From Oidiodendron maius Zn (taxonomy: Eukaryota > Ascomycota > Leotiomycetes > Myxotrichaceae): a DNA stretch of 64,000 nt. Numbering within the stretch: position 1 is the stretch's first letter; each line of letters opens with the position of its first letter. The notes beneath the pieces are model-generated. The model was not told where the DNA came from and did no database searches. It was given only the letters and a program-made list of their open reading frames with translations. The stretch spans positions 1 to 64,000 of the forward strand of contig KN832887.1 of assembly GCA_000827325.1 (NCBI GenBank), read 5' to 3'. The translations under genes were made by a program, and so were the position numbers. This document shows, one piece after another, positions 47,059 to 58,174 of this stretch.

Positions 47059-47205
47059 TCAAGCCATATACCCGCGCCTGGGACTCTTGCACAACCTGCC
47101 CGCGCTGTACCGGACGTTGTTGATCTCAGGATTGAATGTGCGGCCGATGACTTCATCAGGCACAAACATCGGCGGTACCTCAGCTGCCACCGCAACGGCG
47201 CCCAT
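47059..47205 (-). other. Possible upstream reading frame of palA
   Basis: A 48-codon frame (MGAVAVAAEVPPMFVPDEVI... to a stop 36 nt before the palA ATG) lies in the expected palA leader. Just past its middle the protein-like character moves to another frame (VVQESQARVYGLRATIALAAYH), as if one base were gained or lost. It may be an upstream ORF or the relic of a small gene; the evidence does not decide. Confidence 0.3.
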
Positions 47206-48205
47206 TTAGAAGTACCCGCGGTGACGGTCGCGCGTCTTGGCCCGCCGAGCAGGGAGGCGAAACCGGCAGGGAAAATGATCCAGCGCCCCGCCACCTGTGC
47301 AGGTACGGCTTGTGCTATTATAGTGTGGTCTCTCTTGTGACAGCAAGTGTTTGTGGAATGATATGATGGTGGCGATCATCTTGTACTGTGGTATCTCGTA
47401 CAGTGTCACCCTATACGGACAAAGTACAAATCAAGGGATATGACATTGACAAGGATATCGTACACGACTCTGCTATTCTGCTCAAATACGAGGTATAGGG
47501 CATCAGTCGCACATGTTGACCATCACGACACAGCCAGATGTTTCGTTCCAGTTGCACACACCGTTGCTGCAGGACGTATATGGGGTATATCTGTCTGGTG
47601 GTAGGATCCCAGTAAAGTACAGGTACCGTCGATGCCAGTTACTGCTCCACCGAAATGAAACCGCCCACGACGACCACCAACCAAGCGCCTGAGCGGCGGG
47701 GATGGAGGGAAAATCATCTCTGCAAGTAGTGCGATCTGAACAGGTTTGGGCGGATCTGCTGCACTCCTGGATGGGATTTGGGTGGACCATGGTCTTTTAT
47801 TTTAAATTTCTCCCTGCACGAGAGATGAGGGCCAGGACGTAGTACCTTTTTCTTGTGGCGCCGAGTTACCTTTTAGTACTTGTTGTATTCGTAACTCCTG
47901 TCCTGTTGTCTCTTGTTCTGATCCAGCCATCTTCCCCTTTTCTACGCGTCGCCGCCCCACAAGGCGCAAGCGGCACTTCGCCCGTACAATTTGGTATCAG
48001 CTCAAAGGTGTCAGCTTTTACCATCTACCAACCATCTTCCTCACACTCATCGAGACTCTATTCCTCTTCTCTCCCAGCTCCTCCCCAACTGTCACTCTCG
48101 CTGGGGGTCTCTGATGCTGCTCGATTCTTCTCCCCACTCTCTTTTTTTCCTTTGAACTGTCTCTCGTTGTCTCCTTAAACGCCGCCTTGATCAATACCAC
48201 CCACT
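47206..48205. other. Divergent region between palA and the GT31 gene
   Basis: About 1 kb. It includes the palA promoter, a minus-strand Cys-containing open frame at 47503-47790 (95 codons, six Cys, no clear signal peptide) that I cannot support as a gene, and the pyrimidine-rich leader of the glycosyltransferase just before 48206. Confidence 0.4.
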
Positions 48206-49804
48206 ATGGCGGCCTCCTTCTCACAGACCAAATGCTTCCACCCGCGCAACACTTTCATGCGCCTGATCGTCCTGTCTATCTTTGGCCTCATCGCTATTGC
48301 CCTGACAATGCGTGCCCCGACCGCTGAGCGCATCCATAAGTTCAAGCAGCAGCTCGGTTACGACAGACAGCAGGCTCACGAGGTTCATGCTACCCCTGAA
48401 GGAGCCACACACGCAGCACCAGATTGCTCCTTTAACGAGACACATATCCAGAATCTCCAGATGAGATACGACCTAACGGACAGCATTGAGTATGCTCGGC
48501 GCCAGATTCGCTACCTGCCGCAGGACATCAAGCGTAAGTCCCTGACTAAGATCGATGACGAACTCTTCCCAGAAGACTTCGACGAGGTTAATCTCAAGAG
48601 CCCGCCATCCGACATCACCTGTCTGAAGGAGATAGAGCTCCCCGTGCCTAAATCTGCTCGCCCAGGCACTGCAGATGCCCGAGACTTCCTGTTCGGCGTC
48701 TCAACCACCTACAAGCGCTTAACAGAAGCCAAGACTAGCCCAATGCTGGAGTGGGCACACTGGTTGACAGATGGCAATGGCAAATCCAACGGAGGGGGCT
48801 TAATCCTCCGCCTAGTTGATGCATCAGAGGAGCAACTGGATGAGGCACGAAAACGCCTCACCAGCCTAGGCATTGACGTCAAGGTATATCACTCTGACAG
48901 CTCCATCGAAATGGCTCAGCGGTACCTATCTCTACTTCCAACACTATACAACGACGCCTCACGCAAGAACCGCAAGTGGTTGGTGATGTGCGACGACGAT
49001 ACCTTCTTCCCGAGCATGAGCGCTCTCGTCAACCGCTTCTCCGAATATAACCACAAGTCGGATTTATACATTGGGACCTTCTCTGAAGACATCAGCAATA
49101 TCAAGCGCCACGGCTCGCAGGCATTTGGCGGTGCCGGCGTTTTCTTCTCCATCCACCTCGCTAGTGTGATCACAGATCTCTATGAGGATTGCATCACGCC
49201 CAAGAAGATCAAAGAATCTGATACTGGCTGGGGTCCTCAAGGCGACATTCTCCTGCGGAAATGCATTTACGAGCACACAGAGATCCGTCTCACGCTGCTG
49301 CGAGACTTGCACCAGCTGGATATCGTAGGAGACCCAGCTGGCTTCTACGAGTCCGGTGTGGCACCCCTCTCGCTGCACCACTTCAAGGGCGGCCCCATTT
49401 GGACCAAGGCCGCAGTCTATGAGGGCGCCAAGGTTGCTCACGCGTGCGGCGAGGATTGCTACCTGCAGCGATTTATCTCGAATGACGACTTCGTGATCAG
49501 CAACGGCTTCAGCATCGCATACTACCCCAAGGGCATCCAATTCGATATAAACCAGGTCGAGCGTACGTTCGGAGCAGCGCCCGAGGACTTTGGGTATAAC
49601 CTCGACTTCATGCTCGGACCGCAGAGGGGCAGCCTGACTAAGACCGGGCGCAAGGTCGCGTGGGAGCTAAGAGAGTCCACAAATCTCGGTGGGGGGTCCG
49701 TCCTACAGTCTTACATCCGCAAGGCAGACGATAAGCGGTGGACCGAAGACGGTCGCCCGCTGTTCGACAAGGACGGTGTCCTCGAGCTCGTCTGGGTGCC
49801 CTGA
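48206..49804 (+). CDS. Family 31-like glycosyltransferase (fringe/DUF604 type)
   Basis: A single exon of 532 residues. The N-terminus has a short basic cytosolic tail and one membrane segment (FMRLIVLSIFGLIAIALTM), giving a type II Golgi-like topology. A stem region follows. The catalytic domain begins near FLFGVSTTYKRLTEAKTSPMLEWAHWLTD and contains WLVMCDDDTFFPSM (Asp triplet near residue 262), which binds the sugar nucleotide and metal. DLYIGTFSED, FGGAGVFFS, GWGPQGDILLRKCIYEHT and LSLHHFKGG are further fringe/GT31 landmarks. The acceptor sugar is unknown; family members transfer sugars in beta-1,3 linkage. The open frame is uninterrupted and the ATG is preceded by a pyrimidine-rich leader. 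No cluster partners surround it. Confidence 0.85.
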   Translation: MAASFSQTKCFHPRNTFMRLIVLSIFGLIAIALTMRAPTAERIHKFKQQLGYDRQQAHEVHATPEGATHAAPDCSFNETHIQNLQMRYDLTDSIEYARRQIRYLPQDIKRKSLTKIDDELFPEDFDEVNLKSPPSDITCLKEIELPVPKSARPGTADARDFLFGVSTTYKRLTEAKTSPMLEWAHWLTDGNGKSNGGGLILRLVDASEEQLDEARKRLTSLGIDVKVYHSDSSIEMAQRYLSLLPTLYNDASRKNRKWLVMCDDDTFFPSMSALVNRFSEYNHKSDLYIGTFSEDISNIKRHGSQAFGGAGVFFSIHLASVITDLYEDCITPKKIKESDTGWGPQGDILLRKCIYEHTEIRLTLLRDLHQLDIVGDPAGFYESGVAPLSLHHFKGGPIWTKAAVYEGAKVAHACGEDCYLQRFISNDDFVISNGFSIAYYPKGIQFDINQVERTFGAAPEDFGYNLDFMLGPQRGSLTKTGRKVAWELRESTNLGGGSVLQSYIRKADDKRWTEDGRPLFDKDGVLELVWVP

Positions 49805-51240
49805 TTATACCATTCCCCAATATATGTGGACGCGTCTCACCCAATTTCCCAACTCATGACCTCTAATTCTTCGACTCACGGAGCTTGTCCAGGCTCGACA
49901 CCGGGAGCGGCTTATTTACTTTGTTTCAACCTCTGTCCATACTTCTCCCCTTGGCTCCTCTACACCAAAAAAGGAATCACGAGACCGTCCAATACTGCCT
50001 ATTGTACACATAATCGCGCCTTTTTTTTATTTTTCGAACTCCGGGAGCGACCGAATGTACATCCGCAGAAACAGGATACACGAATACGACCACAACACAC
50101 GATACAAATAACGGAGCATGGTTCTGGTCGCTAGGGGGGTCGGTTTAGAAAGCACACTCTATACACACGCAGGAGCCCAAAGCCCTGTGTGACTTTTTGC
50201 ATGAGCGAACGGCGTCTGGATGTTACTTCTCCGAAGTAGGGGACCTGGGGGGTTATACTCTTGTGGCGGGATGCGAGGAGTGGTTGACTTGCTTTACTGC
50301 CACCCTTCTGTCTGATCTGGCTTGCTTACAAACATGCTAGCTTGTGTCCGGCTGAAGGGGGCCCGCTTTGTACAAATGATATGGAAAGAGAATCAAAGAA
50401 TATAGAAATTTCCCCTCGGGCCTCGGCGTTTTCACGCGTGCTTCGTACTTCTTCTGCTCAACTTTATAGACTGCTTTTATTGAGCTTGATATCAGCAAGC
50501 CTAGGTGGGGTAAAAACGCCACGTACGTCGCTGCACAGTTCTTAATCAGTTTATGCATGACCTAGTGGGGTAGGGCTCGTGCATTCTGGATTGTTGGTTT
50601 ATGCAGGGGGCGGGTGATGTTGGTGTGTCATATAAATTTCTTGCGAGGGACTTGCCGAAGTATATCTTCATGCTGGAGCGGCATCCGATATCGATCGGTA
50701 ACGGTGGGAGTGTGGTGATGACATCTTGCTTCCATTAGCGAGGAGGTCTTCGGGCACCTCCCGAATATCTTCATTATTTGGTTTACTGAACCCGGGAATG
50801 GTGTATTAGAGCAGGAGATGGGTAAGAAATCAGAGGGAAGGGGAGCCGGGGCCCGGGGGGAGGGCCCGGGGGCAAGCAAACCACGAGCAGTTGCTTTTGA
50901 GGAAAGGGATGGGATAGGATGGAGAGATAAGTTGATGAAATTCAGTCAAACAATGTGCGTATCTTATTCTTCTTATTATTTTTATTTATAGCCGCTTGGC
51001 TATAGAGCCGCGGTACCTCTACTAATACATCATAAGGTAAACCTTGCCCTTAAAGACTGGACAAAACCCCTATGCATCGATTCCTAGACGCACGAAGCGT
51101 CTTCGCCTGGTCCTCGCTGCTACTAAGTCGACTTCAGCGCCGACTACGTGATACTTTTCAGGGCCTATTTTTACCCCATTTCTTCCTGATCCTAGAATAC
51201 AGCGTACCTGCAGGCTCGCCGGTACTCAAGGAGACGGCAG
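49805..51240. other. Gene-poor stretch with low-complexity and inverted-repeat patches
   Basis: About 1.4 kb with no coding potential. It contains homopolymer and G-rich patches (for example CCCGGGGGGAGGGCCCGGGG near 50850), an AT-rich tract near 50960-50990 and a short perfect hairpin around 50990-51015 (CCGCTTGGCTATAGAGCCGCGG region). No element ends could be defined. Confidence 0.4.
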
Positions 51241-52419
51241 GTGGCTACTAGCCACCTGATAATTGACTTTACGCTAGAGGGATTTGTCGTAGCTGTTGCT
51301 CAGTCCCAGTTATGTTACGCTATCGTGTTGCAGTCCAAGCCAGAAGAGCACTACGTGGGCTGGCGTCTCGCCTGTGAGGCTAGGGTGACAGAGCGGCTTG
51401 TTCACGTCCGGGACCCCTCTCTGGAGCAGGAACGCTCGCAGCCCTATCTTCACTTCGTGGACCTGCGTGAGGAGCGAGTTCTCATGTTTCCTAAGGTTTT
51501 GGTATATTCGGAGTGCCTTCGTCCCTTGGATTCCCAGGTTTACATACGCCAGTTCCTCGCTAGTTCCTCCTCTCGTCAACTACGCGGGAGCGAACTGGGA
51601 AGACAGGTCTGCAAAGAAATCATCGCTCTCTTCAAGACTTGACAAGAATTTTGAAGCTTCCAGGAGATCCTCAAAACTTAACAAGAACGCTAAAGCTTCC
51701 CAGAATTCTAATAGTGGAGATGATAGCGGCAGTTGTTGAAATGATGCTGATTCCAACATTTGCAATTTTCTGGACTAACTTCTGTACCATTTTGGCGGTA
51801 TCCATATCTCGAACCTTATTTTCCAGTATTCAAATTCTTTCAGTTGATCTTCCTCGTACGGAAGAGGGATAGTTGCCCGCAGTTTGGACAAGGATGCACC
51901 GTCACTATCGTCACCGAGTCTTCGTCAATACCGCTATCTTTGTCGCTCTCCGTGAAGGGGGGCGTTACGGTGAAAATTTTGCAATATTTTAAGTAGACAC
52001 TTGAAAAGGACCTTCAACAGGTCGGTTCTGATTTAGACATACACTTTCAGCTTTTGGAACGCATTGTTGATATCGATGGAGTTGTTGCTCGGGGAGGTAG
52101 AGATGCTTCAGGCGTAGTGGACCCCATTGACAAAAGACTTGAAGTAGAGCGCGAGATAATTTGGAAAGATCTGAACGAACGTCACCAGAAGGCAGAAGAT
52201 GAGGCGAAGGAGATATATCTGGAGAACCAGAAAAAATTGGAGAACAGGCTCGGGAAGCTTAAAGAGCGCGAGGAGAGTCGGACAACTGTGGAAGCCGAAC
52301 ATAATGAGAGAAGGTCCAAGGAAGCCGTGTTTGTCGGAAAGATAAAGTTAGCATTGGCTAAAAGAGGAAACACCAGCAGGATATCAACACACTTGATTTT
52401 TAAACGGCATACGAGATGA
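51241..52419 (+). pseudogene. Decayed orphan with coiled-coil tail
   Basis: Two open segments stand out. The first (51241-51642) encodes 133 residues beginning ATSHLIIDFTLEGFVVAVAQ with no known domain. The second (about 51997-52419, TLEKDLQQVGSDLDIHFQLLERIVDID followed by a Glu/Lys-rich heptad pattern) predicts a coiled coil. Between them the frame contains stops, and no intron set joins the parts. I read it as a broken gene or remnants of two. No family is recognised. Confidence 0.35.
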
Positions 52420-53252
52420 GAGAATGAACAAAAGTAAACATGGTGACTTAGCTGGGAGAAGAGATTGAAGCTGGCAAGGTGACAACACCTGATGGAGGAC
52501 CTCTAACTGTGACATATCAGAATGCCTTAATCTAACTTTGAGGAATTGTGGACAATGACAAGCATGAGTCACAGCAACATGCGCAAGAGTATTTGAAATA
52601 AGCAGAACTAAGCGTGGATAAGGGGTAAAGTCCAAAGACAGGACATCCGAGAACTTCTCTAACGTTTTTCATAGTCTTGTCGATATCTCCTACTGGCCTC
52701 TCAGGATATATCATTATATACTGAAGAAGTGAACGAGATGCGAGCGAAGTCGCCATGTTAAGCGAGGTCCGCTACATTGTTGGTGCTCATCGACTTTAGC
52801 AATCAACTTCTTGGAGGCAAGAAAAGGAGAACCAGAATATTGTCGAAATTCTGTTATGCACATTGGGATTTGTATATTTTGGTTTCAAGTCTGAATGCCT
52901 ACAACTGTGAGATAACATACAAACAGAACTGGGCTTGAGCTTGTTGATTCAATTTGCGTCTTGGTTTCCCACGGAAGACAAAGTTCGCTGAGATGGGGTA
53001 AATTGCGAGAAAGCGAATCTAGAGATATGATTTAAAATGTTCTCCAAGAAGATATCTCACAGGCTAGTGCTTGCTACACCTGTCTTACCATCTGGAAATA
53101 TAAACAGTGTTGCATTGAAATAAAACGTCTTATCTTTCACTCTTGCTCCAAGACCATCTTGCATCTCATCCTTTAATCTTATCTGTTGCCAGATCACTTA
53201 TGAGCTCTTTTTCTCATAGCCCTGAAGCGCTTAATATTTCAGTCTTCCATTC
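52420..53252. other. Intergenic
   Basis: This 830-bp stretch holds no supported gene. Short minus-strand frames around 52384-52756 look random. Confidence 0.4.
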
Positions 53253-53991
53253 CTACGAGAGAAGAGACTCCACGAGCTCTCCAGTAGGATCTAGGATGCT
53301 GCTCAGAAGAGAATCGAGTTCCGTGATGAGACTCTTGAGCTCGCCTGTCAGATCGGTATTCTGGCTAGAGCCGATAGCGCCCTGAGCAAAGCCAAGGAGG
53401 GGCTTCACGAGAGGGGAGACGAGGTTCAAAACCGTGGTAAGCTCGTTCTTGACGAGAGTTTTAACCTCTGCAAAGAGGAGTTAGAAGATTAGAGACCATT
53501 CACAGTGAACAAGACTCACCAGCTGACACGGATGTAAGGATGGTTTTGAGCGAGCCATCCAGGTCGTAGAGAAGCGTGTACACGGATTTGAGAACAGAGA
53601 TGAGAGTCTCGAGTACGTCTTCAAGAACAGGACCAACAATTTTGGCGAGGGCGTCTGTGATGTCGCACAAGAGATCATTGAGGGTGGTAGCAATATTGTC
53701 AAGAAGTTGTTCGAGAGCTGGGCCGATATCATTGGCGGCATCATTTGCCAATGCGATTGCTAGAATGGGCTGTTAGGTGTCCAGTTCATGCCGCGAGCAT
53801 CAAGAGTTCATACAAACTGACTGCAAGTCGGCCGTGACGGCTTTTGTGGTAGATTCGAGTGTTGTCTGAATTGACAGGAGGGGATTATCGGCGCGGCTGA
53901 CGATTGTCACACCCTGAACGGAGGCAGTTGGCTCGGCGATGACTTGAGTGATGAGGCCAAGAGCCAGGAGAGAGAGATGGAAGAGCTTCAT
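53253..53991 (-). CDS. Small secreted alanine/leucine-rich protein
   Basis: Three exons (53991-53814, 53759-53520, 53467-53253) give 210 residues. The N-terminus MKLFHLSLLALGLITQVIAEP is a clear signal peptide, with cleavage expected near Ala19. The mature part is a succession of amphipathic Leu/Ile/Ala-rich helices (LEQLLDNIATTLNDLL, AKIVGPVLEDVLETLISVLK, ELTTVLNLVSPLVKPLLGF, ELKSLITELDSLLSSIL) with a single Cys, in LLCDITD, and no membrane segment. This pattern resembles fungal secreted helical or surface-binding proteins, but I do not recognise a named family. The three exons join in frame only with the GTATGA donor of exon 1. It stands alone in a gene-poor region. Confidence 0.75.
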
Positions 53992-56388
53992 GACGTGATG
54001 CGAACAGAATTAACTGATTATAAAGGGAGTATGAAAATGAGCGTGGATTTGTGTTGTTGATGAATGGACGGGTCGAATGAATGAGTGTGGAATCGCAGGT
54101 CAGTGATCATACTTCACGGGAAAGGATTCAAGACGCGAATAGGAATTTATACACGACTCTCCTTTCACTACCCCCCCGCCTAGTGCTCACAGTATTGAGA
54201 GGTAGGAAATCACCGGTAGCTCTGTCAGGTATCTTCGTGGCACATACCATGCCGTATGGGCACAAAATGTAGATCTCTTACAGGAGAGCACCCGGTAAGG
54301 GACGTGAGCAGCAAGCAACCCATGACTTCAGCTATCCAAGGCCAAGGTCAGCACAGTGGCATTTACCCAAACCGCGGCACTCGGGATTGCTTCTGATATT
54401 CAGCTCGATATCGCGCCTCTATCCCAAAATATATGTACAGCCGCAAGCGTCAAAGGTGACTGCCTATACTTCGAGCATCGTACGCATTTACTATGACATG
54501 TTTGGATATGCTGCAACCTCATGATTGGCTTAGCACCAAAATATTGGACACTTGCACCACTGGGCCCAGCTCCCAAGTGACAATATACTTCTAAGAACTC
54601 CCTTACTCCCCTATCTCGACATCTATGAAAACCACCATCCTGTATGGCTACAAGGCGCTAGCAGTATAGCTTCCCACGCATACTACCGTAACGAGGTAAA
54701 GACAGGTCCTCAATTGCTGATAAATTTGATAGATCCATCCGTGGCGAAAATAGTGCGATTGCTACGGGACGATCGGCCGCTAAAATTCAAGGTTTAATTT
54801 CACCCAATCTGCCGGACCCGCAACGACCTCGACATGTGCAAGAGATCACAAATCGGCACTTCGGTAACTTCCAGAAGGCATAAGCCGGGAATATTTGGAG
54901 GTAGCAGAGACTTCACTAGGGCGTTCACAAATTTCCGACTCAAGACTTGCCTTCATAGTACGTACATTTCCAGCTTGCTTCAAGGCCGCTACGATCTACC
55001 AGCTAGACTACTCATGGGCAAGGATCGAGATACAGTATTGGCTAACTGATCCGCAGGAAAGATATTAGAGATAAGGCACACGGCGATCATGATGATCTAA
55101 TTTGCGGGGCCACTGAAAGGTCGAGACTCTGAAATTACATGGGATCTGAGCGCTACAAGTTTGGTAAGCCTTAGGGGTTTACTTTCATATTGTAACGTTT
55201 GAGACACAGTGTTCTCTCTATATTCGTCCTTAATTATATCTGAAAAGCCTTGCCTAAAATGTCATAAGAATGTGGTCATATAGAACCGTTCAGAATAAGA
55301 GACTATCTCCTGAGTCCTGTTTTAACGACCACGATAGTATCATCCTAGCAGTAGATATATAAGGCCAAAAATTCTCCCCCAAGTACCCCTATCCAACCCC
55401 ACAAACAATATCCCTATGCAACACACAAAACCACCCATCTTCATCCTTCTCCCACACCCTCCACGCCAGCACAAGCCTCTCCAGTTCCTCCCTCTCACAA
55501 CAACAACCCCCCCGCCACTGCATGCTCCCCAAACCCACTCAGTGTCAATCACTCCACCCATATCCCACTCCACCACTCCCCATCTTCTCTCGTACTAAAC
55601 AACCACGTCCCCATTCCGCATTCAATCTCCTTCCTCGCCCACCCCGCCCGTACGCCAGGAGTGGGTGCGCAGCATGGAGGCGTGATGGTCGATAGCGTAG
55701 ACTGAAATTTGGACTGGTAGAATGTGTAAATTTGTGTTTCTCATTCAACATAGGATGTATGGGATAATGATGAGGGTTAACGTCGGATATATCTGTCGAA
55801 TATCGAGATTCGCGGGTGTCAGTCACATCACGTGCAGCAAAGAAACGTGGAATCTTGGGGCTCCCCCCCATTCCAATCCCATCGCAAGGCCACACAAAAA
55901 ATTTTCCTTTATTTTCTTTAATTTCTCCGTAAGCACATAGTCTACAGTTCAACATCCCCCTATTCCTTTTAGTGAAATGTTTCTAGGTGTTAGATTTGTA
56001 AGTCTCTATACGTTCCTCATGATTCCTCCGATTTCTCAATGCCCCTTATTTCAGCGGGCAGAAGCGAGGATTAAGCGAGAGATTGCGCCCCTCACAAGTA
56101 TGGCCGAGATAGCACAGAACACCTATGTACTGTGGGTCACTAGGTACGGCCGTACTTCGGGTTACCCCAAGCCAATTATTGCATGCATAGAAGTTGTACT
56201 CTGCGAGAAGCCGTTTTGGCATGTTGTAGAGTTATCATGTGCGAAAGGGTCAAGGTTGTGGTCATTAATGATCGTATTGTTTGATATTACGGCTAGGATA
56301 TATAAGCACATAGTAGTATGCCTGATAACAGCTATTCAACTAGTCCAAAATCTCCATCTGGTGGATTGGTATATATCATATTTCAACC
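53992..56388. other. Intergenic, about 2.4 kb
   Basis: No supported gene. The stretch next to 53991 is the promoter of the secreted protein gene. The 55.4-55.6 kb segment is C-rich low complexity. Open frames up to 140 codons (around 55.5-56.4 kb) have random composition. Confidence 0.4.
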
Positions 56389-58174
56389 TTAAACATTGAT
56401 CTCGTGCTCCGAGCCAACAGGCGAGCTATGCTTTTCAACAATGAGATCTTCTGGAGCTTGTATGCCAGCCAAGCCCAGATTTTCCTCGATTCTCTGCATC
56501 CGCTCGCGATCTTGGGCCGCGATCGTAGCGCTGTCGCCGCCAAAGTATATGTCCAATTCTTCCAAAGTTTTGTTCTTTGTCTCTGGAACCATGAGCCATA
56601 CAAAGATAGCACCACCGCCACAGAAAGCCGCAAAGAAGATGTAGGTGCCGAACTTCATGCTGGCCAGCATATCCTTCGTGGTCAAGCCGATGATAAAATT
56701 GAACATCCAGTTCGTGGAGGCGACTATAGAGACACCACGTGAGCGCATGGAATTGGGGAAGATCTCCTGTGTGAGTACCCAAGCGACAGGACCCCATGAG
56801 TACGCAAAATTAACGCAGAAGAGCCAGATGAACGCTACCGAGGCCCAACCTGCGGATCTGTGATCAGGCCATGAGTTCTCGAAACTACCATCGATTGCGG
56901 CGACGATGACGTGACAGATGCACATTCCGACGGCACCTACGATCAGGAAGGTCTTCCGTCCAAAGTGGTCGAGGAAGAGGACGGCGGGGAGAGTAAACAC
57001 GATCTGGAAGCATCCAGTCACACCAGTCGCTAGCAGATCAGTCGTAACGGAAGTGAAGCCAAATGATTGAAAGATTTGAGGAGCATAGTACAAGACGGCA
57101 TTAATACCTAGAATTATGTTAGATCTAAGGTGACAGGATCTTATAGTGTATCAACTCACCAGTGAATTGTTGGAAGATCATGATCCAGCAGCCAATGTTT
57201 AGACGTTTGAACATGCTAGGAGTGAAGAGCAGGCGCCAAGCCCCGAATTTCTGTGTTGAGTATTCCGCCTCGGTCTCCTCATCGAAGAGAACGGCTGCCT
57301 TGATTTCAAGATACTCGGCTCGGAGAAGAGGATTTTCGGGGGAGAGACGACGGAGCTTGGAGAGAGAGGCAATGCACTCATCATCTCGGTGCTTCATCAT
57401 CAACCATCTGGGGGAGAAGGGCAGGAAGAACATTCCAAAGAATAGGATCCATGCAGGGATAAGCTGGAGTCCAAGAGGAAGACGCCACGAGATTGTCTTC
57501 TCTCCCAGGCAGGTATGTCCGTGGGCGAGATTCTCCAGGAAGTTACCCTCTGAATCGTAACCATTGTTCGGGACGCCGTCTGGCCTGCAGTCAGAGCCGC
57601 CGACGAAGTGCAATCCATAGTCAAGCCAGAAAGCGATAGTGGTACCGATGGTGATAGAAAGCTGCTGAAGAGAGACAAGAGAGCCACGAAGCTCAGGTGG
57701 AGCAATCTCGGCCTGATAGAGAGGGATCACCATTGAAAACATGCCAATGCCGATGCCGCCAATGACTCTGCCAGCGAACAGCATGGCGGGATTTTGGGCG
57801 CCGGTCTGGAGACCTGTTCCAAGTGTAAAGATGATAACGGCAACCAGCATGCTGTACTTCCTGGAGATCTTGTCGGAAAGCCAGCCACAGAAAAGGGCAC
57901 CTGCCCAGGCACCGAGTTCCAAAGCAGACACCAGCCAGCCTTGGATCGTCGATCCAGAAAGGGACGGGAAATGAGCCTCAAAATTCTGCATTACTAGAAT
58001 CGAGCCCATAACTCCTTGATCATAACCGTACATCATACAACCCAGAGACGCAAAGAGACAAGTCATGAAAACGTAGGGGTTCTGGAGCATGCCGATAATG
58101 CCATGGCTCTTGGTCGCGTTGGTTCGTCCAACGACGGACTGACTAACAGCCGTGCTAGTTACTTTGAATGGCAT
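56389..58174 (-). CDS. MFS sugar transporter
   Basis: A 12-helix plasma-membrane sugar/proton symporter of the major facilitator superfamily. Two exons (58174-57160, 57107-56389) give 577 residues. The first helix contains GYDQGVMGSIL, typical of hexose-transporter-like fungal proteins. The sugar-porter signatures are present: loop 2-3 GWLSDKISRKYS, GRVIGGIGIGMFSMVIPLYQAEIAPPELRGSLVS, the PESPR-type FSPRWLM, QQFTGINAVLYYAPQIF across the intron, DHFGRKTFL, and the closing VPETKNKTLEELDIYFGG. A long cytosolic tail ends VGSEHEINV. Substrate cannot be told from sequence. Several GTGGGG-like CreA-type hexamers occur in the upstream region, which is weak evidence of glucose repression. Confidence 0.93.

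Noticed and set aside
47503-47790. Cys-containing 95-codon frame as a small secreted protein
   Set aside because: No signal peptide at its start, two other frames are equally open, and no splice model improves it.
50820-50880. G-rich tract as a possible G-quadruplex or telomere-like repeat
   Set aside because: No repeated unit; irregular G/C runs of low complexity only, and no other subtelomeric sign.
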